From: Actinoplanes palleronii
GTDB taxonomy: Bacteria > Actinomycetota > Actinomycetes > Mycobacteriales > Micromonosporaceae
Direction of reading: 5' to 3'
Assembly (NCBI RefSeq): GCF_016862315.1
Contig: NZ_BOMS01000165.1
Span: forward strand, 1 to 52,396
DNA: 52,396 bases
The notes beneath the pieces were generated by a model. The model saw only the letters and a program-made list of their open reading frames with translations. It was not told where the DNA came from and searched no databases. The position numbers and the translations under genes were made by a program. Below, in pieces: positions 41,500-49,896 of the stretch (positions within the stretch are counted from its first letter, which is position 1; each line of letters begins with the position of its first letter).

Positions 41500-41787
41500 C
41501 TATTCGTAGCCGGTCGCCATGACCAGGACCTCGGCGAGCAGCTTCCAGGTCGGCTGGGCCGGCAGCGCCTCACCCCGATTGGTGTGCAGCGGCTCCAGGG
41601 CTTCCAAGCTCGCGGCCAGGGCGTCGAGGAACCGGTCCAGGGTCGGGTTCTCCCACGTATCCGGGTGCGCACGGAGGTCGCCGCGCATCTGCTCGACGAT
41701 GCGTGCGACGTCGGCGTACGAGTCCACTGCGGCCAGGTCGGATCCGGATATCTCGGCGAAGCAACCGGTGCCGGACGGGCCGGTCAT
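41500..41787 (-). CDS. Small acidic protein (possibly DUF7660-like)
   Basis: A 95-residue soluble protein with DSYADVARIVEQMRGDLRAH, WENPTLDRFLDALAASLEAL and a C-terminal PTWKLLAEVLVMATGYE. The WENPTLxxFLxALA pattern recalls a family I believe is numbered DUF7660, of unknown function. The ATG lies one base past the stop of the transglycosylase gene, with no clear ribosome binding site of its own, so it is probably translated by coupling. It ends the MerR-transglycosylase operon. Confidence 0.72.
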   Translation of the reverse strand: MTGPSGTGCFAEISGSDLAAVDSYADVARIVEQMRGDLRAHPDTWENPTLDRFLDALAASLEALEPLHTNRGEALPAQPTWKLLAEVLVMATGYE

Positions 41788-41788
41788 G

Positions 41789-42451
41789 TCAGTAGCTGTT
41801 GTGCAACTCCGAGTTGGTCCAGGCTTTGCACGGGGTGTCGTAGCGGCCCTTGATGTAGCCCAGCCCCCACTTGATCTGCGTCGCCGGGTTCGTCTTCCAG
41901 TCGGCGCCCTCGGACGCCATCTTCGAGCCGGGCAGGGACTGCGGGATGCCGTACGCGCCGGAGCTGCGGTTCTCGGCGCGGTAGTTCCAGCCGCTCTCCT
42001 TGTTCCACAGCTTGTTCAGGCAGGCGAACTGGTCCAGGCCGAAACCGGCGGACAGCGTCAGGGCGCAGCCGATCGCGCGGCTGCCGCTGAACTCGTTGCA
42101 CGAGGTGGGGATCGGGCCGGCGTAGGCGACCGGGCCGCTGCTCTGCTGCTGGGCGGCCTTCTTCGCGGCGGCGACGCTCTTGTCCAGGTTCTTGGCGTAC
42201 CCGGCGGCGGTCTTGGCGACCACGGCGGCCTTCTGCGCGGCGGCGCCCTCGGCCTGGGTGACCCGGGCGCGGGCGACCGCGTGCTCGTTCTGCCGTTGTT
42301 TCAGCAGCTGCATCTCGGCGCCCTCGGCCTGCACCGAGTCCAGGGCCACGTCGGTGGTCGCCGGTGGGCGCTGTTGCCCGATGTAGACGCCGCCGGCGGT
42401 GCCGGCGAGCAGCAGCACGACGGAGGCGGCACGAATGACGACCCGGCTCAC
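41789..42451 (-). CDS. Secreted lytic transglycosylase-like protein
   Basis: A 220-residue exported protein. A membrane anchor or signal peptide (about 5-26, VVIRAASVVLLLAGTAGGVY) and an Ala/Lys/Gln helical stalk (35-105) precede an SLT-type lysozyme-like domain. FACLNKLWNKESGWNYRAEN contains the catalytic glutamate, and AYGIPQSLPGSKMA and IKWGLGYIKGRY complete the fold. It would cut peptidoglycan glycan strands. Its GTG overlaps the MerR gene stop (GTGA), tying it to that regulator. Confidence 0.9.
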   Translation of the reverse strand: MSRVVIRAASVVLLLAGTAGGVYIGQQRPPATTDVALDSVQAEGAEMQLLKQRQNEHAVARARVTQAEGAAAQKAAVVAKTAAGYAKNLDKSVAAAKKAAQQQSSGPVAYAGPIPTSCNEFSGSRAIGCALTLSAGFGLDQFACLNKLWNKESGWNYRAENRSSGAYGIPQSLPGSKMASEGADWKTNPATQIKWGLGYIKGRYDTPCKAWTNSELHNSY

Positions 42452-42825
42452 GTGGCCTCCCTCTGGCGAACGGTCTCGGCACGGTACCAGGCGATCTTGT
42501 CGCGGACGCGAGCCTGTTCGTGCCGGAGCTGCGCGACCCGCTCGTCGATCTCCCGGTCGTGTTCGGCGAGCAGCTCGACGCGCTGCTCAGCAGCGCCGGG
42601 GCCGTCGTGCAGCAACTCGGCGAAGCGCCGCAGCCGGGCGATCGGCATACCCGAGTCGCGCAGGCAGCGCAGCAGACCGATCCGGCCCAGGTCGTCGTCG
42701 GAGAACACCCGCTGACCGGTCGAGGAGCGTTCGATGCCGTGCAGCAGCCCGATCCGCTCGTAGTAGCGCAGCGTGTCGATGCTGACGCCGATCTTCCCGG
42801 CGACCTCACCCGGCGTGTACGGCAC
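42448..42825 (-). CDS. MerR-family regulator (short form)
   Basis: A 125-residue MerR regulator with HTH and wing (YTPGEVAGKIGVSIDTLRYYERIGLL, RVFSDDDLGRIGLLRCL) and a long dimerisation helix (about 75-120). The C-terminus has no cysteine cluster, so metal sensing is unlikely. The GTG at 42823-42825 is preceded by GAGGGGGAG. It is coupled to a lytic transglycosylase gene, an uncommon MerR partner. The intergenic region to the divergent DUF72 gene is only 81 bases. Confidence 0.9.
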   Translation of the reverse strand: MPYTPGEVAGKIGVSIDTLRYYERIGLLHGIERSSTGQRVFSDDDLGRIGLLRCLRDSGMPIARLRRFAELLHDGPGAAEQRVELLAEHDREIDERVAQLRHEQARVRDKIAWYRAETVRQREAT

Positions 42826-42894
42826 GGCTCCCCCTCGGCCCACGTTTCCCGGACGCCGACCGTACCTAATAAGGGCGCTACGCGCGGTACCCGA

Positions 42895-42900
42895 TAGCGT
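42895..42900 (+). promoter_or_regulatory. -10 box (TAGCGT) for the DUF72 gene, leaderless
   Basis: TAGCGT, six bases, then GTG at 42907. The hexamer is identical to that before the ABC gene at 6981. No ribosome binding site is seen. Confidence 0.5.
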
Positions 42901-42906
42901 TGGTCC

Positions 42907-43776
42907 GTGCGATCCCGTATTCAGCCCCTGCACGTGGGCTGCGCGATGTGGTCCCTGAAGTCCTGGCAGGGGCGGTTCACCCCGCATCCGCTGCCGTCCG
43001 GGGAGAAGCTGCGGGCCTATGCCGGCTGGTGCAACGCGGTCGAGGGCAACACCACGTTCTACGCGATCCCGCCCCGGGAGACCGCCGCGAGCTGGGCGCA
43101 GCAGACCGGCCCGGAGTTCCGGCTGATCCCGAAGATCCCCAAGCGGATCACCCACGAGCTGCGACTGTCCGGCGGCGAGGACGAGCTGCGGATCTTCCTG
43201 GACGCGATCGAGCCACTCGGCCCCCGCGCGTCCGCTCTCTGGATCCAGTTGCCCGGGTCCTTCGGACCCGACGACCTCGCTGTTCTCTCCAGGTTCCTGC
43301 GCACCTTGCCGCTTTCTTTCCGGTACGCGGTGGAAGTGCGCCACCCGGACTTCTTCGCCGACCCCCGGGCCCTCGAGGCGGTGCTGGCGCCCCTGCGCGC
43401 CGAGTGGATCCCGTTCGACACCACGGCGTTCTTCGACACCCCGCCGACCAGCGACGCCGAGCGGGACGCCTGGACCAAGAAGCCGCGGATGCCCCGCCGT
43501 GACACCGCGCTGACCGACCACCCGATCGTCCGCTACCTGGGCCGGGACGACACCGCCCGCACGGTGGCCGGCTGGCAGCCCTGGGTGGCGACGGTGGCCG
43601 GCTGGCTGCGCGAGGGCCGCTCACCGACGGTGTTCCTGCACACCCCGGACAACGCCGACGCGCCGGAGCTGGCCCGCCGGTTCCACGACGAGGTCCGCGT
43701 CCTGGTCCCGGAGCTGCCGGGGCTGCCCGCGCCGGCGCCGCTGCCGGTCGAGGACGAGCCGCTCACGCTGTTCTAG
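42907..43776 (+). CDS. DUF72-family (YecE-like) TIM-barrel protein
   Basis: A 289-residue DUF72 protein with the family markers HVGCAMWSLKSWQGRF, NAVEGNTTFYAIP, FRLIPKIPKRITHE and YAVEVRHPDFF. The fold is a TIM barrel; enzymatic function is not established, though some relatives are linked to nucleic-acid metabolism. The GTG at 42907 gives the standard N-terminus. It has its own leaderless promoter and ends before a weak hairpin around 43778-43806 (CTGCACG ... CACGTGCAG). Confidence 0.9.
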   Translation: MRSRIQPLHVGCAMWSLKSWQGRFTPHPLPSGEKLRAYAGWCNAVEGNTTFYAIPPRETAASWAQQTGPEFRLIPKIPKRITHELRLSGGEDELRIFLDAIEPLGPRASALWIQLPGSFGPDDLAVLSRFLRTLPLSFRYAVEVRHPDFFADPRALEAVLAPLRAEWIPFDTTAFFDTPPTSDAERDAWTKKPRMPRRDTALTDHPIVRYLGRDDTARTVAGWQPWVATVAGWLREGRSPTVFLHTPDNADAPELARRFHDEVRVLVPELPGLPAPAPLPVEDEPLTLF

Positions 43777-43886
43777 AACTGCACGGTCGGAAGCACGTGC
43801 AGCGATCGTGCCGTTCCCGCAGGTGAGACGGATCTCGGACAGTCTCCACCCTGGAGGAATGCTGAGAATGTTCCCGGAGGTGCGAG

Positions 43887-44108
43887 ATGACAGAGAAGAC
43901 CTACGCTGCGGGATTTGACCGGAAGAGGGCGGCCTGGCGCCGGAGTACCCGCAGCTACTCGGACAACTGTGTCGAAGTGGCCGAGCTGCCCGACGGCGGG
44001 CGGGCGGTCCGCGACTCGAAGAACCCCGACGGCCCGATCCTGTTCTTCACCCCGTCCGAGTGGTCCGCGTTCCTCGGCGGCGCGAAGGACGGCGAGTTCG
44101 ACACCTGA
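43887..44108 (+). CDS. DUF397 protein without its usual XRE partner
   Basis: A 73-residue protein of the DUF397 family: AAWRRSTRSYSDNCVEVAEL, VRDSKNPDGPILFFTPSEWSAFL. DUF397 genes in actinomycetes normally sit directly beside a DUF5753 XRE-type regulator and act with it in developmental control or as a toxin-antitoxin-like pair. No such regulator is in this window, so this is an orphan. The ATG has GGAGGT upstream. Confidence 0.92.
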   Translation: MTEKTYAAGFDRKRAAWRRSTRSYSDNCVEVAELPDGGRAVRDSKNPDGPILFFTPSEWSAFLGGAKDGEFDT

Positions 44109-44160
44109 TTGGCAGCTCCGCGGGCTGGCGCCGGCCCTGCGGTGGTGTTACGCAGAGCGC

Positions 44161-45252
44161 ATGGACGGTGAACCGGGCGTGGGGCTGCGGCCCCGGATGC
44201 ACTTCACCCCGCGCGACGGCCGGGTCGGCGATCTCTTCGGGGTGCTCCGGCTGGACGGCCGGTATCACCTGTTCTACGAGCACCGCACCGCCGCCGACCG
44301 GGCGCCCGGCTGGGGCTGCGCGGTCTCCGACGACCTGGTGATCTGGCACGAGCGGGCGGTCGCCCCGGCGCCGGACGCGACCGTCACACCGCTCTGCGGG
44401 TCGGTCGTGGACGGTCCCGGTGGCCCGGTGCTGTTCCATTCCCAGGCGGAACGGGGTGGGGTCCGGCGCGCGGTGACCGTGCCGGACCGGGACGGCTGGC
44501 AGGCCACGCCGGACCGTCCGGTGCTCGGCCCGCCGCCCGGTGGCTTCACCGGCCTGCGCGATCCGTTCGTCTTCACGGCGGGTGACGGGTGGCGGATGCT
44601 GGTCGCCGCCGTACCGGAAAATGGCGGGTCGGCGGTCCTGCAGTATCGCTCGGGCGACCTGCTGACCTGGGATTACGACGGGGTGCTGATCGCCCGGGCG
44701 GAGAGCGGCTGGGGCTGCCCGCGGCTGTTCGCGCTGGACGGCGAATGGGTGCTGCTGGTGGCGGGCGCCGACGCGTCGTACGCGATCGGCTCCTATGACG
44801 GCCGTGACTTCACCGCCCGCGTCTGGGGCGTCTTCGGCCGGGGCCGGCTCGGACCGGCCGCGCCGTTCCTCGACGCGGCCGGCCGCCGCTGTGTGCTGGC
44901 CCGCGTGGGCGACGCGGAGAGCGACGGCCCGGTGTGGGCGGGCCGGCTCAGCGTTCCCTGGACCCTTTCGGTACGCGGCGCCACCCTGGTCGCCACCCCC
45001 CACCCGCACCTGGACCGATACCTCGTCACCGGCGTCACCGGGCTGACCACGGCCGGCGGTGAGGTCCGCGACCACGGCGACCTGATCCTGCGCATGCCGG
45101 CCGGCGGCGAGACCACCGTGCTGACCGACGCGGACATCGTCGAGGTCGCCGTCGAGGGGGTGAGCGGTCTCGGCGCCGCCCGGCGCTCGGTCCCCGGGTA
45201 TCCGGGCGGCCACATCGCCCGGATCGCCGGATCCGGCCGGTCGGACACCTAG
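44161..45252 (+). CDS. GH32-like five-bladed propeller protein, acid/base missing
   Basis: A 363-residue protein with the GH32 (invertase/levanase) propeller. RPRMHFTPRDGRVGDLFGV corresponds to the first blade with the nucleophile-position aspartate D24, though WMNDPNG has become RVGDLFG. AVSDDLVIW and GLRDPF (the RDP stabiliser, 133-135) are normal. The ECP motif that carries the catalytic acid/base reads GCP (185-187), so the glutamate is missing. Hydrolysis of sucrose or fructans is therefore doubtful; it may be a binding protein or use another residue. The start ATG 44161 has no ribosome binding site and may be nearly leaderless. Confidence 0.82.
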   Translation: MDGEPGVGLRPRMHFTPRDGRVGDLFGVLRLDGRYHLFYEHRTAADRAPGWGCAVSDDLVIWHERAVAPAPDATVTPLCGSVVDGPGGPVLFHSQAERGGVRRAVTVPDRDGWQATPDRPVLGPPPGGFTGLRDPFVFTAGDGWRMLVAAVPENGGSAVLQYRSGDLLTWDYDGVLIARAESGWGCPRLFALDGEWVLLVAGADASYAIGSYDGRDFTARVWGVFGRGRLGPAAPFLDAAGRRCVLARVGDAESDGPVWAGRLSVPWTLSVRGATLVATPHPHLDRYLVTGVTGLTTAGGEVRDHGDLILRMPAGGETTVLTDADIVEVAVEGVSGLGAARRSVPGYPGGHIARIAGSGRSDT

Positions 45253-45303
45253 ACTTCCCGGCGTTCCTCAGATCCGGTGGCACCGCTGCCGACCTGGGGC
45301 GGT

Positions 45304-46251
45304 GTGAATGCCAACGATCCTCGCGACCTCTTCGCCTTCGCGGAACGGCCGGTCGGCGAGCACCAGCCCGCGCAGGCGGTTCCCGAGGAACGTCCGCTCT
45401 GGCGCGCCCGCCTGATCTGGACCACCGCCGGGATGGCCGCCCTCGCCCTGGTCGCGTCCGGCGCGGTGTACGGCGTCGCGCGCCACACCAAGAACACCGT
45501 CTGCACCAGCATCACGAGCATCGGCGCGAACGCCGTCACACCGACCGGTGCGGTGTCCCTCGTCGCGTCGGACGGCTCCCTCGCCGAGGCCGGGCGCATC
45601 CTCACCGACCAGGCCAACCTGCTGATCTTCAACCGGGAGCTGGAGAAGGCCGTCCACCTGCTGGCCGCCGACACCGCCCGGCTGCGGACGGTCGGTGACG
45701 CGAGCACCGGGCCGACCAACCTGCCGCAGCTGATGGCCCTGTTCCAGTCGGTCGACGAGCACTTCAAGCAGGCACAGACCGAGTGCGGCCTGCCGGCACA
45801 GGGCCTGCTCGCCACCGGCCTGGGCACCGCCGTGACGGCCGAGGCGAAGGCCGTCGCCGCGGCCGGGCCGATCCCGGCCGCGACCCCGGCGCCGCTGCCC
45901 GCGCCCGATTACACCGCGTCGGCCGACGAACTCGCCGCCGCGGCGAACGACGTCGCCCAGCGGCAGGGCGAGCTCAACGACATCCGCGGCGACCAGGGCA
46001 CCTCCCCGGCCGATCTGGCCGTGGCGCGCTACGAGCTGGCGGCGGCCAAGCAGCACCTGGCCGATCTCAAGGGTGACACCCTGGGCACCTTCCACCAGGC
46101 CCTCGAGCTGCGCGGCGCGCGGGCCTACCTGGCCTCGGCCCGGGAGGACCTGCGACAGGCCAAGGCCGACGAGATGGCGACCGCCGCTGACCGGGCCGGC
46201 GCCCGCGCCGTGGTCCTCAAGTGGCAGAACCGGGTGAAGGAGTTGTCGTAG
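45304..46251 (+). CDS. Membrane-anchored protein with extracytoplasmic coiled coil
   Basis: A 315-residue protein of no family I recognise. About 40 cytosolic residues (NANDPRDLFAFAERPVGEHQ) precede one membrane helix near 42-62 (WTTAGMAALALVASGAVYGV). Outside the membrane lie a helical region with two cysteines, a Pro/Ala linker (AAGPIPAATPAPLPAPDY) and a C-terminal coiled coil (ELAAAKQHLADLKG, RGARAYLASAREDLRQAKAD). The shape recalls periplasmic adaptor subunits, and a MacB-like ABC pair begins 75 bases downstream, but there is no barrel-sandwich motif. The GTG at 45304 is chosen; one at 45277 is possible. Confidence 0.7.
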   Translation: MNANDPRDLFAFAERPVGEHQPAQAVPEERPLWRARLIWTTAGMAALALVASGAVYGVARHTKNTVCTSITSIGANAVTPTGAVSLVASDGSLAEAGRILTDQANLLIFNRELEKAVHLLAADTARLRTVGDASTGPTNLPQLMALFQSVDEHFKQAQTECGLPAQGLLATGLGTAVTAEAKAVAAAGPIPAATPAPLPAPDYTASADELAAAANDVAQRQGELNDIRGDQGTSPADLAVARYELAAAKQHLADLKGDTLGTFHQALELRGARAYLASAREDLRQAKADEMATAADRAGARAVVLKWQNRVKELS

Positions 46252-46325
46252 GTAGTGCTGGCATTACCGTGAAGTGTCACGGTGACGGTAGTGAACCGCG
46301 CGGCGGGTTCTTCCAGGATTGACGC

Positions 46326-47096
46326 ATGGAACCACTGCTCGATCTGCGCGGCGTCCGCCGCCGCCACGGCCGGGGCGCCGGCGCCGTCACCGCGCTCGAC
46401 TCGCTGACCCTCGGCTTCCGGGCCGGCACCTTCACCGCGGTGATGGGCCCGTCCGGCTCGGGCAAGAGCACCCTGCTGCAGTGCGCGGCCGGTCTGGACA
46501 AACCAGACGCCGGCACGGTCACCCTGGACGGCGCCGAGCTCACCACGCTGTCCGAGACCGAGCTGACCCTGCTGCGCCGCGACAGGATCGGATTCGTCTT
46601 CCAGTCGTTCAACCTGCTCCCGTCCCTGACCGCGGAGCAGAACGTGGCGCTCCCGCTGCGCCTGGCCGGCCGTCGACCGGCGCGTGGCCAGGTGCGCGAC
46701 ATGCTGGCCGCGGTCGGGCTCGCCGAGCGCGGCGGGCACCGGCCGGCCCAGCTCTCCGGCGGCCAGCAGCAGCGCGTCGCGATCGCCCGCGCCCTGGTCA
46801 CCCGGCCCACCGTGCTCTTCGCCGACGAGCCGACCGGCGCCCTGGACTCGACCACCGGGCGCGGCGTGCTCGACCTGATGCGTGACATGGTCGACCGGCA
46901 CGGCCAGACCATCGTGATGGTCACCCACGACCCGGTCGCCGCGGCCCGGGCCGACCGGGTGGTCTTCCTGGTCGACGGCCGGGTCGCCGACGACCGCGGC
47001 GCGATGACCCCGCAGACCGTCGCCGACCTGATGACCGGCCTCGAGTCCGGCCTCCCCACCGGCCCGGCCGCCTCAGCGGTGGTCCTGCCGTGTTGA
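46326..47096 (+). CDS. ABC transporter ATP-binding protein (MacB/LolD type)
   Basis: A 256-residue ATPase: Walker A GPSGSGKST, Q-loop FVFQSFNLL, signature LSGGQQQR, Walker B VLFADEP, switch THDP. The C-terminus is slightly long (to GLPTGPAASAVVLPC) because its stop overlaps the start of the permease by seven bases. The ATG has AGGA seven bases upstream. It is the energy-coupling half of a second MacB/FtsX system in the window; the first is at 6981-10006. Confidence 0.94.
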   Translation: MEPLLDLRGVRRRHGRGAGAVTALDSLTLGFRAGTFTAVMGPSGSGKSTLLQCAAGLDKPDAGTVTLDGAELTTLSETELTLLRRDRIGFVFQSFNLLPSLTAEQNVALPLRLAGRRPARGQVRDMLAAVGLAERGGHRPAQLSGGQQQRVAIARALVTRPTVLFADEPTGALDSTTGRGVLDLMRDMVDRHGQTIVMVTHDPVAAARADRVVFLVDGRVADDRGAMTPQTVADLMTGLESGLPTGPAASAVVLPC

Positions 47097-49654
47097 GGCT
47101 CGCCGCGCAGACCGTGCGGGCCCGGTGGGCCGGGTTCGCCGGGGTGTTCGTCGCGCTCACCCTGGGGGTCTGCCTGCTCACCGTCACCGGGCTGGCCACC
47201 GCCGCCACGCTCCGCGGCGACCGGGTGCCGGTCTGGTTCTCCGGCGCCGCCCTGGTCGCGGTCGCCCCCGACACCGTCTCGGCGCGGGTCGGGTCCGGCG
47301 ACGAGGCGTATACGGCTTCCAACACCGCCGACGTGCGACCGGCTCTCCCGGCGGCCGCGGTGGCCCGGCTGGCCGCGCTGCCCGGGGCGGTCGTCGACCG
47401 GCAGGTGCCGGCGATGGCCGGCGAGGTCGCGACCGACGTGCACCCGTGGGCGAGCGCCGCGCTGCATCCGGCCGCGCTGCTCTCCGGGCGGGCGCCGATC
47501 GAGGCCGGCGATGCGGTGGTCACTGTCGCTTCCGGGCGCGCGGTCGGCGATCTTCTCCCGGTACGTACGGCGCAGGGCACCTGGACCGCCACCGTCACCG
47601 GGGTGGTGACCGGGCCCGACGCGGTGTACGTGAGTGACGCCGAGGCCGCGCGACTGTCCGGTGGGCGGGTGGACGCGATCGCGTTCCGGGACGGGACGGC
47701 GGCTCAGGCCGTACCGGAAAGGGGTTGGGAAAAGCTCACCGGGAGTCGCCGCAGCCTCGCCGAGCCGGACGTCGATGGCGAGGCCCTGACCGTGGTGGTG
47801 TCGCTGCTGGGGACGTTCACCGGCATCGCGGTCCTGGTGTCGATCTTCGTGGTGGCCGGGACGTTCGCGTTCGCGGTCAGCCAGCGGCGGCGCGAGCTGG
47901 CCCTGCTGCGGTCGGCCGGCGCGACCCCGCGTCAGGTGCGCCGGCTGGTCCTGGGCGAGGCGATGATCGCGGCCGGGCTCGCCGCCGTCGCCGGATGCGC
48001 GCTCGGGCTGCTCGTCGCGCCGTGGTGCGGGCGCTGGATGGCCGCGCACGGGCTGGCGCCGGAGGACTTCACCGTCGCTTTCAACCCGTGGGCGCTGCTG
48101 ATCGCGGCCGGCGCCGGATTCCTGGTGGCACTTCTGGGTACGTGGGTGGCCGCCCGCCGAGCCGGCAGGATCCGCCCGGTCGAGGCGCTGCGCGAGGCGG
48201 CGCTGGACCGGCGGGTGATGACCCCGTCCCGCTGGATCTTCGGGCTGCTCTTCGGCGGCGGGGCGATCGCCATGGTCGCCGCCGGTGGAGCGGCCGGTGG
48301 GGAGGACGCGATCGCGCTGACGTTCTTCGCGGCGTATTTCGCGCTGATCGCGACGGTGCTGTTCACCCCGTTGCTGGCCCCGCTGCTGATCCGGATGGCA
48401 ACCGGCCTGCTGCCCGGCGTGACCGTGCAGATCGCCCGCGGCAACGCGCTGACCTCGCTCCGGCGCACCACGTCCACGGTGGCGCCGATGCTGGTCACGG
48501 TCGGCCTGGCGGTGTCGCTGCTGGCTTCGAGCGCCACCGCCCAGCAGGCCGACCAGCTCGCCTCCCGTTCCCGGGTGACCGCGTCCGCGCTGGTCGGCGC
48601 GGTCGACCCGGTCGGGTTGCCGGCCACCGTGGTGTCCGCCCTGGCCCAGGTCCCCGGCGTGACCGCAGCGGTCCCGGTGCGCAGCAGCTCCGCCTTCGTC
48701 CTGACCGCCGACACCATCGAGCTGATCCCCGCGCGCTACGCCGGCCCGGGCATCGAGAAGGTCTGGGACCTGCCGCCCACGGTGAGCGCCCTGCGCGGCA
48801 CCGACACCGTGGCGGTGGGCGCCGAGCTGGCCCGTTCCCGGCACTGGTCCGCCGGCGACGAGATCCAGCTGTGGCTCGCCGACACGACACCGGTCACCCT
48901 GCGCGTGGTCACCGTCCTGCCACCCAGCCTGGACCTGGGCCAGGCAGTCCTGCTCCCCTATGCCCTGTCCGCTGCCACCACCACGCCCACAGGTCCCACA
49001 ACCACCACCGCGCCACCCGGTCCCACAACCGCCTCGTCGCCCGCTCCCACAACCACCACCGCGCCGTCCGGTCCCGCAGCCGCCGCCGCTGCGCTGCCTG
49101 ATGCTTCGGCGTGGGTCGGCGTCGGTGCGGATGCGGTTTATCTCGCCGGGGACGGTGACCCGGCTGCTCTCGCCGCGGCCGCCGGGTCCGCGGGGCGGGT
49201 CGCGACCGCGGACGCCTACTTCGCCGATCAGGCCGCCGAGGCCAACCGGATGAACGACATCGCGATGCTCGCCCTGCTCGGCCTGACCCTGCTCTACACC
49301 ACGATCGCCATCGCGAACACCCTGGTGATGTCGACAGCGGACCGCGCCCGGGACATCGCCGTGCTCCGGCTCGGCGGCGCGACCCCGCGGCAGGTCCTCG
49401 GCCTGATCGCCACCGAGACCGGCATCGTCGTCGGGGTCGCCGTCCTGCTCGCCGCCGCCGTCTCGGCCGGCCTGCTGCTCAGCCTCCGCGCCCGCCTGAC
49501 CGAACTCATCCCGCACGCCGGCATCGCCGCCCCCTGGCCGGTGATCATCGGAGTGACGGCACTGTGCGCCCTGGTCGCCTTCGCCGCCAGCCTCATCCCA
49601 GCCGCCCTGCTCCTCCGCACCCCACCAGCCACCCTGGCCTCCATCCGCGACTGA
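47090..49654 (+). CDS. ABC transporter permease, duplicated FtsX domains, with Pro/Thr-rich insert
   Basis: An 854-residue permease. An N-terminal membrane segment and large extracytoplasmic domain are followed by the first FtsX domain (about 235-370, with SAGATPRQVRRLVLGEA), central helices and a second extracytoplasmic domain. The second FtsX domain (about 720-850) has RLGGATPRQVLGLIATE. Residues about 625-665 are a low-complexity Pro/Thr/Ala segment encoded by imperfect 27-base repeats. The start GTG overlaps the ATPase stop. Substrate unknown; lipoprotein or peptide export is typical. Confidence 0.92.
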   Translation: MLRLAAQTVRARWAGFAGVFVALTLGVCLLTVTGLATAATLRGDRVPVWFSGAALVAVAPDTVSARVGSGDEAYTASNTADVRPALPAAAVARLAALPGAVVDRQVPAMAGEVATDVHPWASAALHPAALLSGRAPIEAGDAVVTVASGRAVGDLLPVRTAQGTWTATVTGVVTGPDAVYVSDAEAARLSGGRVDAIAFRDGTAAQAVPERGWEKLTGSRRSLAEPDVDGEALTVVVSLLGTFTGIAVLVSIFVVAGTFAFAVSQRRRELALLRSAGATPRQVRRLVLGEAMIAAGLAAVAGCALGLLVAPWCGRWMAAHGLAPEDFTVAFNPWALLIAAGAGFLVALLGTWVAARRAGRIRPVEALREAALDRRVMTPSRWIFGLLFGGGAIAMVAAGGAAGGEDAIALTFFAAYFALIATVLFTPLLAPLLIRMATGLLPGVTVQIARGNALTSLRRTTSTVAPMLVTVGLAVSLLASSATAQQADQLASRSRVTASALVGAVDPVGLPATVVSALAQVPGVTAAVPVRSSSAFVLTADTIELIPARYAGPGIEKVWDLPPTVSALRGTDTVAVGAELARSRHWSAGDEIQLWLADTTPVTLRVVTVLPPSLDLGQAVLLPYALSAATTTPTGPTTTTAPPGPTTASSPAPTTTTAPSGPAAAAAALPDASAWVGVGADAVYLAGDGDPAALAAAAGSAGRVATADAYFADQAAEANRMNDIAMLALLGLTLLYTTIAIANTLVMSTADRARDIAVLRLGGATPRQVLGLIATETGIVVGVAVLLAAAVSAGLLLSLRARLTELIPHAGIAAPWPVIIGVTALCALVAFAASLIPAALLLRTPPATLASIRD
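48985..49085 (+). repeat. Imperfect 27-base repeats inside the permease gene
   Basis: GGTCCCACAACCACCACCGC followed by GCCACCC or GCCGTCC recurs about every 27 bases, three to four times, encoding nine-residue Pro/Thr/Ala units (GPTTTTAPP, GPTTASSPA, PTTTTAPSG) in an extracytoplasmic loop. Confidence 0.75.
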
Positions 49655-49692
49655 CCCAGACCGCACCCACCCTCCCGCTCCCCACCACACCC

Positions 49693-49803
49693 TCCCGGAC
49701 CGACGCGGACCTCCCGGACCGACGCGGACCTCCCGGACCGACGCGGACCTCCCGGGCCTCGCGGGCCTCCCGGGCCTCGCGGGCCTCCCGGGCCTCGCGC
49801 GAT
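49693..49803 (+). repeat. Tandem 19- and 18-base repeats
   Basis: Three 19-base units TCCCGGACCGACGCGGACC start at 49693, 49712 and 49731. They are followed by 18-base units TCCCGGGCCTCGCGGGCC at 49750 and 49768 and a final diverging one at 49786. The second type is self-complementary over much of its length. Confidence 0.88.
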
Positions 49804-49848
49804 CTTGGCGACTTGGGGCGGCATTTCGGCTGGTGATCGCCAAGATCG
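49800..49848. terminator. Inverted repeat CGATCTTGGCGA / TCGCCAAGATCG
   Basis: Perfect 12-base arms (49800-49811 and 49837-49848) flank 25 bases. It lies between the ABC permease stop at 49654 and the HAD gene start at 49910. It may be a terminator for the ABC operon or an operator for the HAD gene; the arms are AT-richer than the surroundings. Confidence 0.55.
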
Positions 49849-49896
49849 GGCGGTGGTGGTGTGGTCGCGGCCACGGCGGGTGGGCGGGTCGGCGGT

